Positions 6,311-14,485 are shown, counted from the first letter of the stretch. The stretch is 14,693 bases of DNA from Scatacola_A faecigallinarum (GCA_018713605.1 DVOM01000034.1:1-14693); one strand, 5' to 3'. The notes: a model not told the origin generated them from the sequence alone. Numbers and translations are program-made.

Positions 6311-6937
6311 TTACATTTTTAATTTATAGCCGCCGTCTTCGGTCATAATCAGCTGAGCGTCTGGATTTTCGTGTTCGACTTTCTGGCGCAGGCGGTAGAT
6401 ATGCGTTTCTATCGTATGGGTGCTGACGTCGGGACTATAGCCCCAGACTTCCTGCAAAAGTTCGTTTTTGGAAACGATTTTATCTTTTGCCTTATACAGA
6501 TATTTGATTATTGCCACTTCTTTTTCGGTCAGTTTGACGGTTTCATGGTTACGGAGATTCAGAATCTCACGGGCGACCGGACGCAGTTCATAGCGGTTGA
6601 AATGCAGATAGCCGTCAGCCGAGTTATCGAGAAGATTGCTGCCGGCGCGAAGCTGGTTCAGAAAAGCGTCAAGCTGCAGCGGCTTAGCCACGGTTATGTT
6701 GAGATTGGAGTTTCCAAAAACTTCATCGGTTTCCGAAAGCAGCAGAAAAACCGGCGTTTTGGGATGGCTGGCGCGAATGTCTTTTAAAAGCGCGGGCTTG
6801 TCGTCCAAAACGACAATATCAAGAATACCGGCATCCTTTTCTTCGACAAGACTGAACTCCGGCGCATAATACTTAATCTGGCCGCACAGGTCCTCGGCAA
6901 AAGAAGCGTTATCGGAAATAAAGAGCAGATTGGGCAT
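6311..6937 (-). CDS. OmpR-family response regulator with a reduced receiver domain
   Basis: A 208-residue two-domain regulator. The C-terminal half is an OmpR/PhoB winged helix: LTEKEVAIIKYLYKAKDKIVSKNELLQ, EVWGYSPDVSTHTIETHIYRLRQKVE and a final hairpin ending DGGYKLKM. The N-terminal half is receiver-like but short and atypical. The usual acidic pair is reduced to S8-D9, the probable phosphoacceptor is Asp45 in VVLDDKPA, the switch residue is Ser68, and the conserved Lys85-Pro86 is kept. It may be phosphorylated inefficiently or work without phosphorylation. No histidine kinase is encoded in the window. The ATG lies 12 nt after the porin stop with an AGGA ribosome binding site in that gap, so it is probably co-transcribed with the porin and may take part in outer-membrane regulation. 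Confidence 0.9.
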   Translation of the reverse strand: MPNLLFISDNASFAEDLCGQIKYYAPEFSLVEEKDAGILDIVVLDDKPALLKDIRASHPKTPVFLLLSETDEVFGNSNLNITVAKPLQLDAFLNQLRAGSNLLDNSADGYLHFNRYELRPVAREILNLRNHETVKLTEKEVAIIKYLYKAKDKIVSKNELLQEVWGYSPDVSTHTIETHIYRLRQKVEHENPDAQLIMTEDGGYKLKM

Positions 6938-6949
6938 CAGACGGGTCCT

Positions 6950-8077
6950 CTAAAAGTTAAAACCGACACCGGCAATGAAAGCGTAACCTTTTGCATTGCC
7001 GCGGACATCATCATCTGCGCCGCGGTAATCAACATGGGCGGCAATCAGATACAGGTCCGTGTATTTGTTCAGCCGGTATTGATTGGAAAACTGCACAATG
7101 CGGTCCTCATTGCCGGCATGGTCGGCCTTGGAATTAAAATAACTCAGACCGGCCTGATACGGGCCGAAAGCATAGCTGACGCCGACGTTCCAGGCATATC
7201 CCTCGCGATAGCCGTCAAAGCCGTCCGGCATACGCTGCGGTTTACGCCGGACATTCTGCGGATAATCACTGCCGTCAACACAGGTGCGGCGGTAGGAACC
7301 GCCAAATGTCCAGTTGCCGCGGGACAAGCTCATACCGGCCGAAAACTCGCGGTCATCATCGGCAAAAACGGCAAAACCCAGCGAAGTTTCCAAACTTAAG
7401 CTGCCGAATTCGGCATGATTATACAGGGCGGCAACATAGCCGTCTTCGTTTTTGTAATCGGCATAACGGCTGACCAGACCGGCGCGGGAATAAATGTCCG
7501 GCACATAGGTCAGGCCGACAACGGTCTGGTAAAATTCGGGCGTGATATAACTGATTTTCGGCGCGGTACCGTCAGTATTAATGTCAGTTGAATTGAGGGT
7601 GCGGAAAGCGGTTCCCGTTTTGTTGCGCCGCCAGTTCGGATTGGCGATGAAGTCGACGATATCGCTGTTATTGACGCCAAGCGGCCCGACCGAAGGCGCG
7701 CCGACACCAAACTGATAGGCGACGTTCCAGGTTTGTCCGCCCATCACGCGGCCGTAAGGCGTATCTAAAATTGCATAAGCCTCTTCGCCCCATTTTCCCT
7801 GCGTATAGTCTTCCAATTCCTTGTCGGCACCGGCCATGGCATCAAGATAAAAACCGGCGCGATAGGCGCTGTCGTCAAACGTATATTCGGCCGAAAGGCT
7901 GATTTCGGCTTCCGAAGGCGTATGGTTGTTGTCGTTCAGCTTCTCATAACGCCTGTCAACATCACTGTAGCCATACAGCGCGGAAGCGCTGCCCGAAGCG
8001 TCGAAATTCCATTCGCCGGCCGCGGCCGGAAAAGCGGCAAACAGGCTGAGAAAGCCGAACAGATATTTTGTTTTCAT
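6950..8077 (-). CDS. Outer-membrane porin (Gram-negative porin family)
   Basis: A 375-residue beta-barrel protein. A signal peptide is visible (MKTKYLFGFLSLFAAFPAAA, cut before GEWNF). The mature chain alternates short amphipathic strands with charged loops, as in general diffusion porins, and ends in GVGFNF, whose terminal phenylalanine is the usual signal for the BAM assembly machinery. The segment MGGQTWNVAYQFGVG resembles the constriction-loop region of alphaproteobacterial porins. It would form a passive channel for small hydrophilic solutes. One cysteine (RRTCVDGSDY) is unusual for a porin and likely lies in an outer loop. The gene has its own promoter upstream and continues into the response-regulator gene. 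Family assignment is firm; the solute is unknown. Confidence 0.88.
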   Translation of the reverse strand: MKTKYLFGFLSLFAAFPAAAGEWNFDASGSASALYGYSDVDRRYEKLNDNNHTPSEAEISLSAEYTFDDSAYRAGFYLDAMAGADKELEDYTQGKWGEEAYAILDTPYGRVMGGQTWNVAYQFGVGAPSVGPLGVNNSDIVDFIANPNWRRNKTGTAFRTLNSTDINTDGTAPKISYITPEFYQTVVGLTYVPDIYSRAGLVSRYADYKNEDGYVAALYNHAEFGSLSLETSLGFAVFADDDREFSAGMSLSRGNWTFGGSYRRTCVDGSDYPQNVRRKPQRMPDGFDGYREGYAWNVGVSYAFGPYQAGLSYFNSKADHAGNEDRIVQFSNQYRLNKYTDLYLIAAHVDYRGADDDVRGNAKGYAFIAGVGFNF

Positions 8078-8107
8078 CAGTTTTACCTTACTAAAAAATT
8101 CTTTTTG

Positions 8108-8136
8108 AGTTTAGGAGGGCACAAGGCATGAGTCAA
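8108..8136 (-). promoter_or_regulatory. Sigma70-type promoter of the porin-regulator operon
   Basis: On the minus strand: -35 TTGACT (8136-8131), 17-nt spacer, -10 TAAACT (8113-8108). The 5' leader would be about 25 nt and carries an AAGG ribosome binding site before the porin ATG. Confidence 0.7.
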
Positions 8137-8148
8137 TATATTTTGTAT

Positions 8149-8162
8149 TTGCAATTTTGCAA
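8149..8162. promoter_or_regulatory. Inverted repeat between divergent porin and nadM genes, possible operator
   Basis: TTGCAA-TT-TTGCAA is both a direct and an inverted repeat. It lies 12 bp upstream of the porin -35 box and just upstream of the nadM start region, so a bound protein could affect both genes. No clear promoter for nadM is seen; TTGCAA with a TACTTT 19 nt downstream is a weak candidate. Confidence 0.35.
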
Positions 8163-8202
8163 CTTTGCGGCCATACTTTAAGGCAGTTTTAAGGAGAGAA
8201 AA

Positions 8203-8751
8203 ATGCCGGAAAATCATCAATACAGGCACGGACTGGCGGTCATGCGGGCGCAGCCGCTGCATATCGGCCACGAAAAAGTTATCCGCGACATGCTGGCAAA
8301 ATGCGGCAAGGTCACGATTATTCTCGGTTCGATTCAGGAACAGGGAACGGCACGCAATCCGTTCAGCTATACGGAACGCAAGCAGATGATAAAAAACGTG
8401 TTCGATGCCGAAACCGAAAGCAAAAGGCTGCGGGTTATCGGTCTGTTTGACATAAACAATCCGACAGAATGGGGAAAATTCGTGCTTGATTTTCTGAAAG
8501 AAGCTTTTCCCGACTTGGAAAAACCAGACGTTTATTTTGCCGGCAGCGCTTATGATGCGCAATGGTTTAAAAATATTTTTGCACATTTTGAAATTATTGA
8601 CCGCACCGATTACTGTTTTCCGTATGTTTCCGGTTCCATGGTGCGGGACATGATTACCATCGGCGACCGGCGTTGGAAAGACTTTGTCAATCCGTGCAAC
8701 CATGCCGCGGTCGAAGCTTATATCAACAACCAAGACAAAGGAATGATTTAA
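8203..8751 (+). CDS. nadM: NadM-type nicotinamide-nucleotide adenylyltransferase
   Basis: A 182-residue nucleotidyltransferase that joins ATP and nicotinamide (or nicotinate) mononucleotide to give the dinucleotide. The N-terminal motif AQPLHIGHEKVI contains the HxGH site at residues 20-23. NPFSYTERKQMI follows, and the second phosphate-binding motif SGSMVRDMI lies at residues 143-151 with Arg148. This is the pattern of archaeal-type NadM, also found in some bacteria, and not of the common bacterial NadD. No Nudix domain is attached, unlike the bifunctional NadM proteins. The start is well supported by AAGGAG at 8191-8196. Its TAA is directly followed by the ATG of nadE, which gives a two-gene NAD operon. 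Substrate preference (NMN or NaMN) is not readable from the sequence. Confidence 0.87.
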   Translation: MPENHQYRHGLAVMRAQPLHIGHEKVIRDMLAKCGKVTIILGSIQEQGTARNPFSYTERKQMIKNVFDAETESKRLRVIGLFDINNPTEWGKFVLDFLKEAFPDLEKPDVYFAGSAYDAQWFKNIFAHFEIIDRTDYCFPYVSGSMVRDMITIGDRRWKDFVNPCNHAAVEAYINNQDKGMI

Positions 8752-9531
8752 ATGCGGGAACTCTGGCAAAAACTGACAACCGGACTGAAAGACTATTGTT
8801 GCGAAAACGGTTTTTCGGACGTTCTTCTTGGCTTGTCCGGCGGTATTGACTCGGCTCTGACGGCTGTTATCGCCGCCGACGCACTGGGTGCGGAACATGT
8901 GCATGCGCTGATGATGCGAACCAAGAACACCTCTTCGCTGAGCACCCAGATTGCCGCCGAAATTGCCCGTCTGAACGGGTTTGACTACAGAAACGTCGAC
9001 ATTCAGCCAATTATCGACGCGCAGAAAGATTTTCTATGCAGCCTCTTTGACGAGAAACCGAAAAACATCGTGCTGGAAAATCTGCAAGCCCGCGAACGAG
9101 GCAAAATCCTGATGGCGGTTTCCAACCAGCGTAACTATCTTCTGCTGGCCTGCGGAAACAAATCGGAAACGGCCATGGGTTACTGCACGCTGTACGGCGA
9201 CACCTGCGGGGGTCTGGCGCCGATTGCAGGACTTTACAAAACACAGGTTTATGAACTGGCCAAATGGCGGAACAGCCTGTCTCTGGCGATGCCGACCGAG
9301 GTCATCGTACGCGTGCCGACAGCCGAACTTTCACCCAACCAGAAAGATCAGGACAGCCTGCCGCCCTATGACATTCTGGACGGTATTCTGGCTTTGTATC
9401 TGGACAAACAAAAATCAGAAGCAGAAATCGTTGCGGCCGGATACGAGGCAGAAACAGTCCGATGGGTGGTAAAACGCTATCATGCCCAGGCCTTTAAGCG
9501 CAAACAGCTGGCGCCGGAAATTGCGATTTAA
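8752..9531 (+). CDS. nadE: NAD synthetase-family amidotransferase, ammonia-dependent type (NadE or NMN synthetase)
   Basis: A 259-residue ATP-pyrophosphatase-type amidating enzyme. The P-loop GLSGGIDSAL is at residues 27-36 (SGGIDS 29-34). Other family blocks are LQARERGKILMAVSNQRNYLLL, the GNKSETAMGYCTLYGD motif and LAPIAGLYKTQVYELAKW. There is no glutaminase domain, so it should use free ammonia. Family members usually turn deamido-NAD into NAD; a subgroup first described in Francisella (NadE*) instead amidates nicotinate mononucleotide to NMN. The coupling to nadM keeps the second option open. The start codon abuts the nadM stop. A long hairpin terminator follows within 10 nt of the stop and separates the gene from convergent gyrB. 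Confidence 0.9.
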   Translation: MRELWQKLTTGLKDYCCENGFSDVLLGLSGGIDSALTAVIAADALGAEHVHALMMRTKNTSSLSTQIAAEIARLNGFDYRNVDIQPIIDAQKDFLCSLFDEKPKNIVLENLQARERGKILMAVSNQRNYLLLACGNKSETAMGYCTLYGDTCGGLAPIAGLYKTQVYELAKWRNSLSLAMPTEVIVRVPTAELSPNQKDQDSLPPYDILDGILALYLDKQKSEAEIVAAGYEAETVRWVVKRYHAQAFKRKQLAPEIAI

Positions 9532-9535
9532 ATGT

Positions 9536-9571
9536 AACGAAACCCCGTCGGCAAGGCGGGGTTTCGTTTTA
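9536..9571. terminator. Bidirectional rho-independent terminator between nadE and gyrB
   Basis: AACGAAACCCCG (9536-9547) pairs with CGGGGTTTCGTT (9557-9568), a 12-bp perfect stem with a 9-nt loop. It has T residues on the right for nadE; on the minus strand the A/T flank can serve gyrB. It lies between two convergent genes. Confidence 0.9.
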
Positions 9572-9583
9572 GAGTGCGGAAGA

Positions 9584-12025
9584 TTAAATATCGAGGTTGA
9601 CGACATTCAGCGCATTGTCCTGGATGAACTCCTTGCGGGGCTCGACCACGTCACCCATCAGGGTCGCAAAAGTCTCGTCGGCTTCGTCGAAGTGCTCGAT
9701 TTTAACCTGGAGCAGCGAACGGGCCTCAGGGTCTAAGGTCGTTTCCCAGAGCTGTTCGGGGTTCATTTCGCCCAAACCTTTATAGCGCTGGATGGCAATG
9801 CCTTTTTTGCCGGCTCCCATAACGGCGTCAACCAGTACGGACGGGCCGGATATTTTCTTTTCCACACCGATTTTTGAGGTAAGAACGGACATTTCGCCAA
9901 AGTTTTCGCACAGGAAAGAACGCATATCGTTCAAAGCCTTGGCTTCGGCGCTGTCAAGAATGCCGCCGCCGATGACGTGCTGCTCCTTAACGCCGCGCAG
10001 CGTACGATGGAAGACGATTTCGTCATGCTCGTTCAACTCGGCTTTCCAGCCTTTGTCATATTCGGCTTCAAAGCTGTCAAGACGAGCTGCCAGTTTTTCA
10101 AGCTCGCCCTTCAGGCAGGCTCTGTTGTTCAGGGTTTCGGCATCAAACAGGCCGTGAATGGCCATTTGTTCAACGATTTTTTCCGGCGCTTTGCGACCGA
10201 GCGCAGCAATCAGACCGCGGGCCCGGCGGGTTTTTTCGACCAATGAAATAAGGTCGGCGCCGATAATCTGTTCACCATCGCGCTTGGTCAGAACCGCGTC
10301 CTCGCAACCGCCGCGAATCAGGTAATCTTCCATCTCATTGTCATCTTTCAGATACAGAACCGAGTTTCCGCGTTTGGCCTTATACAGCGGCGGCTGGGCA
10401 ATATAAACATAGCCGCGTTCAATCAGCTCGGGCATTTGGCGGTAGAAGAATGTCAGGAGCAGGGTTCTGATGTGCGAACCGTCGACATCCGCATCGGCCA
10501 TGAGAATGATTTTGTGATAACGACATTTGTCGGCGTTGAAGTCATCGCGGCCGATACCGGTACCCAGAGCGGTAATAATCGTACCGATTTCGGCAGAATT
10601 GAGCATTTTGTCAAAACGGGCGCGTTCAACATTCAGAATTTTACCGCGCAACGGCATAATCGCCTGATTTTTGCGATGACGCCCCTGTTTTGCGGAACCG
10701 CCGGCGGAATCACCCTCAACGATAAAGACTTCAGACAAGGCCGGGTCTTTTTCCTGACAATCGGCCAGTTTGCCGGGCAGAGAAGCCACATCCAGAACAC
10801 CCTTGCGGCGGGTCAGTTCGCGGGCTTTGCGCGCCGCTTCACGGGCGGTTGCCGCCTCGACGATTTTGCCGACGATGATTTTGGCTTCAACCGGATGCTC
10901 GTCCAGCCATTCCTTAAGTTTGTCGCCGACAACGTTTTCGACCACCGGACGAACCTCGGAAGAAACCAGCTTGTCTTTGGTTTGCGACGAAAACTTCGGA
11001 TCCGGCGCCTTAACCGACAGAACGCAGGTCAGACCCTCGCGCATGTCTTCGCCGGTAATGGCGTTTTTGTCTTTTTTGAGGAGGTTGTTTTCGGTAATGT
11101 AGTTATTGACGGTGCGGGTCAGAGCGCCGCGGAAACCGGCCAGATGCGTACCGCCGTCTTTCTGCGGAATGTTGTTGGTAAAGCAGAGCATGCTTTCGTT
11201 GTAGGCATTGGTCCACTGCAAGGCAACATCAACCTGAATGTCGTCCTTTTCGCCGCTGAAAGCAATGACATTTTCGTGCAACGGCGACTTGGATTTGTTA
11301 ATATGGTTAACGAAAGCCGTCAGACCGCCTTCATAATGGAAGTCAACCTCGCGCGGTTCGGCACCGCGGTTGTCAATCAGCCGCAGATAAACGCCGGAGT
11401 TCAGAAAAGCCTTTTCGCGAATGGCGCGTTCAAGCGTATCGAAGTTGAATTCGGTCATGGTAAAGGTTTCGGGACTGGGCAGAAAAGTTACTTCGGTACC
11501 GTGGCGGCCTTCGGCATCGCCGACGACTTTCAGATGTTCAACGACGTTGCCGTGCGAAAAGCGCGCCAGATGTTCCTTACCTTCGCGCCAAATGCGCAGA
11601 TTGAGCCAGACGGACAGAGCGTTGACGACCGAAACGCCGACACCGTGCAAACCGCCGGAAACCTTATAGGAATTGTTGTCGAACTTGCCGCCGGAGTGAA
11701 GTTCGGTCATGATGACCTCGGCGGCGGAAATGCCCTCTTCCTTGTGCATGCCGACCGGAATGCCGCGGCCGTTGTCGCGAATGGTGGCAGAACCGTCGGG
11801 ATTGAGGATAACCTCGGTTTTGTCGCAATAACCGGCCAAAGCTTCGTCAATGGCGTTGTCCAGCACTTCGTAAATCATGTGGTGGAGGCCGGAACCGTCA
11901 TCGGTGTCGCCAATATACATGCCCGGACGTTTCCGTACGGCGTCAAGACCTTTCAGAACCTTGATAGAGTCCGCATTGTACTCGCTTTCTTCTTTTTTCT
12001 GTTCTTCGGCTGTCATTTCTTCCAT
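9584..12025 (-). CDS. gyrB: DNA gyrase subunit B
   Basis: An 813-residue ATPase subunit of gyrase, which introduces negative supercoils with GyrA. The GHKL ATPase motifs are intact: DNAIDEALAGY, DNGRGIPVGMHKE and LHGVGVSVVNALS. The TOPRIM metal-binding motifs are also intact: EGDSAGGSAKQGR near residue 436 and DADVDGSHIRTLLLTFFYR near 508. The C-terminal block QRYKGLGEMNPEQLWETT and the extended region between TOPRIM and this block fit GyrB rather than ParE. The protein is close to the usual length. AGAGGG precedes the ATG by about 10 nt and a good promoter is seen upstream. The gene is not next to recF or dnaN here; its neighbours are nadE (convergent) and the putative metalloprotease (divergent). 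Confidence 0.97.
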   Translation of the reverse strand: MEEMTAEEQKKEESEYNADSIKVLKGLDAVRKRPGMYIGDTDDGSGLHHMIYEVLDNAIDEALAGYCDKTEVILNPDGSATIRDNGRGIPVGMHKEEGISAAEVIMTELHSGGKFDNNSYKVSGGLHGVGVSVVNALSVWLNLRIWREGKEHLARFSHGNVVEHLKVVGDAEGRHGTEVTFLPSPETFTMTEFNFDTLERAIREKAFLNSGVYLRLIDNRGAEPREVDFHYEGGLTAFVNHINKSKSPLHENVIAFSGEKDDIQVDVALQWTNAYNESMLCFTNNIPQKDGGTHLAGFRGALTRTVNNYITENNLLKKDKNAITGEDMREGLTCVLSVKAPDPKFSSQTKDKLVSSEVRPVVENVVGDKLKEWLDEHPVEAKIIVGKIVEAATAREAARKARELTRRKGVLDVASLPGKLADCQEKDPALSEVFIVEGDSAGGSAKQGRHRKNQAIMPLRGKILNVERARFDKMLNSAEIGTIITALGTGIGRDDFNADKCRYHKIILMADADVDGSHIRTLLLTFFYRQMPELIERGYVYIAQPPLYKAKRGNSVLYLKDDNEMEDYLIRGGCEDAVLTKRDGEQIIGADLISLVEKTRRARGLIAALGRKAPEKIVEQMAIHGLFDAETLNNRACLKGELEKLAARLDSFEAEYDKGWKAELNEHDEIVFHRTLRGVKEQHVIGGGILDSAEAKALNDMRSFLCENFGEMSVLTSKIGVEKKISGPSVLVDAVMGAGKKGIAIQRYKGLGEMNPEQLWETTLDPEARSLLQVKIEHFDEADETFATLMGDVVEPRKEFIQDNALNVVNLDI

Positions 12026-12066
12026 AGTGTTAAAACCCTCTAAATTGTAATATTTCAGCTGTGTGA

Positions 12067-12095
12067 ACTATACAGCAAATTCGGTTTCGAACCAA
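12067..12095 (-). promoter_or_regulatory. Promoter of gyrB
   Basis: On the minus strand: -35 TTGGTT (12095-12090), 17-nt spacer, -10 TATAGT (12072-12067). The -35 box and spacer contain the small inverted repeat GGTT-CGA-AACC, which may be incidental. Confidence 0.65.
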
Positions 12096-12167
12096 GAGAA
12101 TATTCGGTTTTATCCTATGTTTTGAACAGAAAAAAGATGATTTTCAGATAAATTAGACAAAACAACA

Positions 12168-12196
12168 TAGACAAAAAAGCGAATCCGTGATATAGT
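12168..12196 (+). promoter_or_regulatory. Promoter of the putative metalloprotease gene
   Basis: -35 TAGACA (12168-12173), 17-nt spacer, -10 TATAGT (12191-12196), with start expected near 12203 and a leader of about 34 nt. A second TAGACAAAA copy lies at about 12154, so the element is repeated 14 bp apart. Confidence 0.6.
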
Positions 12197-12236
12197 TTGG
12201 AAATGTTGTGAAAATCAGCCTGAAGAAAGCAAAAAA

Positions 12237-14480
12237 ATGGCCAAAAAAATCGTTATTGAAAATCAGCGCGGCGTTGCTCCCGAATTTAACCTGTGGACGA
12301 TGGAAGCGGTTGAGGAAATGCTCGAACTGTTTCCGGAATTTAAAGACAAATTTGCCGTTGAAGCCCGCGGCAACTACAGGCCGCAGGGCAGCGAAATTGA
12401 CCGGGACGCGTTTGAAAACATCCCTGATGACGAAAAGGACCTTTATGTCCGTCTCCCTTCCGGAAAATATCTGGTTCCCTACGCTTCAACCGACTGGTAC
12501 ATTGAGCGCGCCAAACAGCTTTCCGGCAACAACGGCTTTGATTCGGAAAAACTAGTCAAGCTTCGAGCCGACGCCAACGACGGCGAAAATCCGCTGAGCA
12601 TTATACTGACCGTTGACGCCTTTGCGCCGGCCTGCACCGGTTACGGCGTGCAGAATCTGGGTCTCGGAATTTCGGTAAAAGACTTTGACGAAAGCCAAAA
12701 AGACCTGTTTAAAAACATTGTCAAACATGAATTGGGGCACGTTTTCCGCGCCACTTACAACGGCAGAGACCACATTGTCGAACAGAACGGACAACACTGC
12801 ACAAACGCCGACTGCCTGATGGACGCGGCGCCGATTAACATTAATCATCCGCTCGACAAGCCTTTTTGCGACGAATGCATGGAAGCCATGCGTGAAAACC
12901 TCCAGCAGTTGCTGGAAAACGAAAATTCGCTGAACATCAGCAACAATAGCGCCGAAGAAAGCAACCATATCGATTCAGCATGGAAAAAGCCGCTGCGCGC
13001 ATTCTATACGCGAGCCGCCGCCGACAAAGGACTTTACTATACCGAAAACATCGCGGCAAAAAACTTTCAGGCTCAGCTTAAAGCCGGCGACGGTTCGGTT
13101 ACCAATATCGAAGCCCCGGCAATCAACAACCTTTCGCTTTCGTCCGTCGACAAGGACGGCAACAGCCGGGTTCCCAATCAGGAACATTTTGACGACCTGG
13201 TCAAATTTGCCCGCAAAAACAATATGTCCGCCATCCGGCTGGCTGACATCAAAACGCCGGAATTTCGCGCCAGAATGGTTCTGGCCTGCCTGAACGCCAA
13301 TCCGCCAATGAAAATCGTCAATATGCCGGAACTGAACGAAGGCTTTTTCCGCGGCGTTGCCGCGGACACAAGGCAGAAAATCGAAACCCTGAGCAAAGCG
13401 CAAAACAACAATAATCTGTCAAGCAACGCTTCCGCCGGCAGCAAGCCTTATGTCATCAGCCGCAACAAGGCGATTGTCCGTCTGGAACAAAAAGAAAAGC
13501 TCGGCAGACTGACACCGCGGGAAGAAAAAATGCTTAACTATGCGCGGCAGCAGAAAAAATCCGAAGAGGAACACGAGGCGGCCGTCCAGCGCACCGGAAA
13601 CGACATTGACCCGCGCACGGCCGAGCATTGCGCCCGTACCGGCCTGCCGGCACAAAACTACTATTACAGCAGTAAAAGCCGCAAAAACGCGGCGGCATGG
13701 AAGCTGCATCTGGACGTTATGCCCAACCGCAGCGACCCGACCACCAAAGCGGTTTCCGAAATGCTGGAAAAGATTGACGTCGAGCACAAAATCTATCACG
13801 GCGGCGAAAACGGCAAGGGAATGACGATTTATGTCGGCGGTTATGACGATGCCAAGCGTTTGAGCCGCGAAATCAACCTGCGCTTCGGCAAGGACATTGC
13901 CGAACCGCCGGTTTATACCGATCAGGCCGGCTCGGAAACGATGTTCAATCGCGTGGTCAGCGGCCGTTTTCATTTGCAGGGACTGTTTGAGGTTCAGTAT
14001 CCGCACGGCACGGCAGCAGGCATCTGCCCGGCCAGTTACGGCAGTCTCAGCGACGCCAAAAGCGAATCGTTTATTTTCGCGCTGGCGATGAAAGAGAACA
14101 TTCTGCCGGCCGGAACAACAGCTGACCAGTGTTTCGGATTAAGCGGCCGTCTTGACTTTGAAAAAAAATACATTTTTGACGGACTGGAAGCCTACTGCGC
14201 GCACAAGCTTTATGCCAGACATGCGGGCAGTTATTACAACGGCAAAAATCCGGACCTGTATGAACAGAAGATGTTTGAGGGCATCATTCCGGAAGCCGGC
14301 AGCGCAGAAAGAGCCAGGTGGGACGCGATTGCCGACCGTTTTGAACGGCATATCAGTCAGGAATATCCTCGCGGCATTACGGCTATGCAACAACTGTCCG
14401 CCGGTTATACGCCGATTGACTTTTCAAAGCTGCCGCCGGTGGCAGCGCGCCAAAACAACAACGGCAACAGCCGTCCCTGA
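12237..14480 (+). CDS. Large multidomain protein with archaemetzincin-like zinc protease motif
   Basis: A 747-residue protein with no signal peptide or membrane segment. Residues 164-214 carry a zincin site: HELGH (164-168), His187-Cys188, Cys193-Leu-Met195 and the pair Cys211/Cys214. This matches the archaemetzincin signature HExxH...Cx4CxM...CxxC, except that the stretch between HELGH and the HC pair is about 13 residues longer than usual and the last spacing is 15 rather than 17. His187 or His179 would be the third zinc ligand. Residues about 310-350 (FDDLVKFARKNNMSAIRLADIK, PEFRARMVLACL) form a compact alpha/beta segment. Residues 425-460 are charged and probably coiled coil. Residues about 488-640 form another alpha/beta domain with KLHLDV, HKIYH and TIYVGG strands, discussed as HopA1-like. 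Peptidase activity is inferred, substrate unknown. The start is weakly supported by GAAG upstream. Confidence 0.8.
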   Translation: MAKKIVIENQRGVAPEFNLWTMEAVEEMLELFPEFKDKFAVEARGNYRPQGSEIDRDAFENIPDDEKDLYVRLPSGKYLVPYASTDWYIERAKQLSGNNGFDSEKLVKLRADANDGENPLSIILTVDAFAPACTGYGVQNLGLGISVKDFDESQKDLFKNIVKHELGHVFRATYNGRDHIVEQNGQHCTNADCLMDAAPININHPLDKPFCDECMEAMRENLQQLLENENSLNISNNSAEESNHIDSAWKKPLRAFYTRAAADKGLYYTENIAAKNFQAQLKAGDGSVTNIEAPAINNLSLSSVDKDGNSRVPNQEHFDDLVKFARKNNMSAIRLADIKTPEFRARMVLACLNANPPMKIVNMPELNEGFFRGVAADTRQKIETLSKAQNNNNLSSNASAGSKPYVISRNKAIVRLEQKEKLGRLTPREEKMLNYARQQKKSEEEHEAAVQRTGNDIDPRTAEHCARTGLPAQNYYYSSKSRKNAAAWKLHLDVMPNRSDPTTKAVSEMLEKIDVEHKIYHGGENGKGMTIYVGGYDDAKRLSREINLRFGKDIAEPPVYTDQAGSETMFNRVVSGRFHLQGLFEVQYPHGTAAGICPASYGSLSDAKSESFIFALAMKENILPAGTTADQCFGLSGRLDFEKKYIFDGLEAYCAHKLYARHAGSYYNGKNPDLYEQKMFEGIIPEAGSAERARWDAIADRFERHISQEYPRGITAMQQLSAGYTPIDFSKLPPVAARQNNNGNSRP

Positions 14481-14485
14481 AAACG

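Noticed and set aside
10436..12043. A 535-codon open frame on the plus strand opposite gyrB
   Set aside because: It is fully antisense to a gyrB with all motifs intact, and its translation is a low-complexity shadow typical of GC-rich third positions on the other strand.
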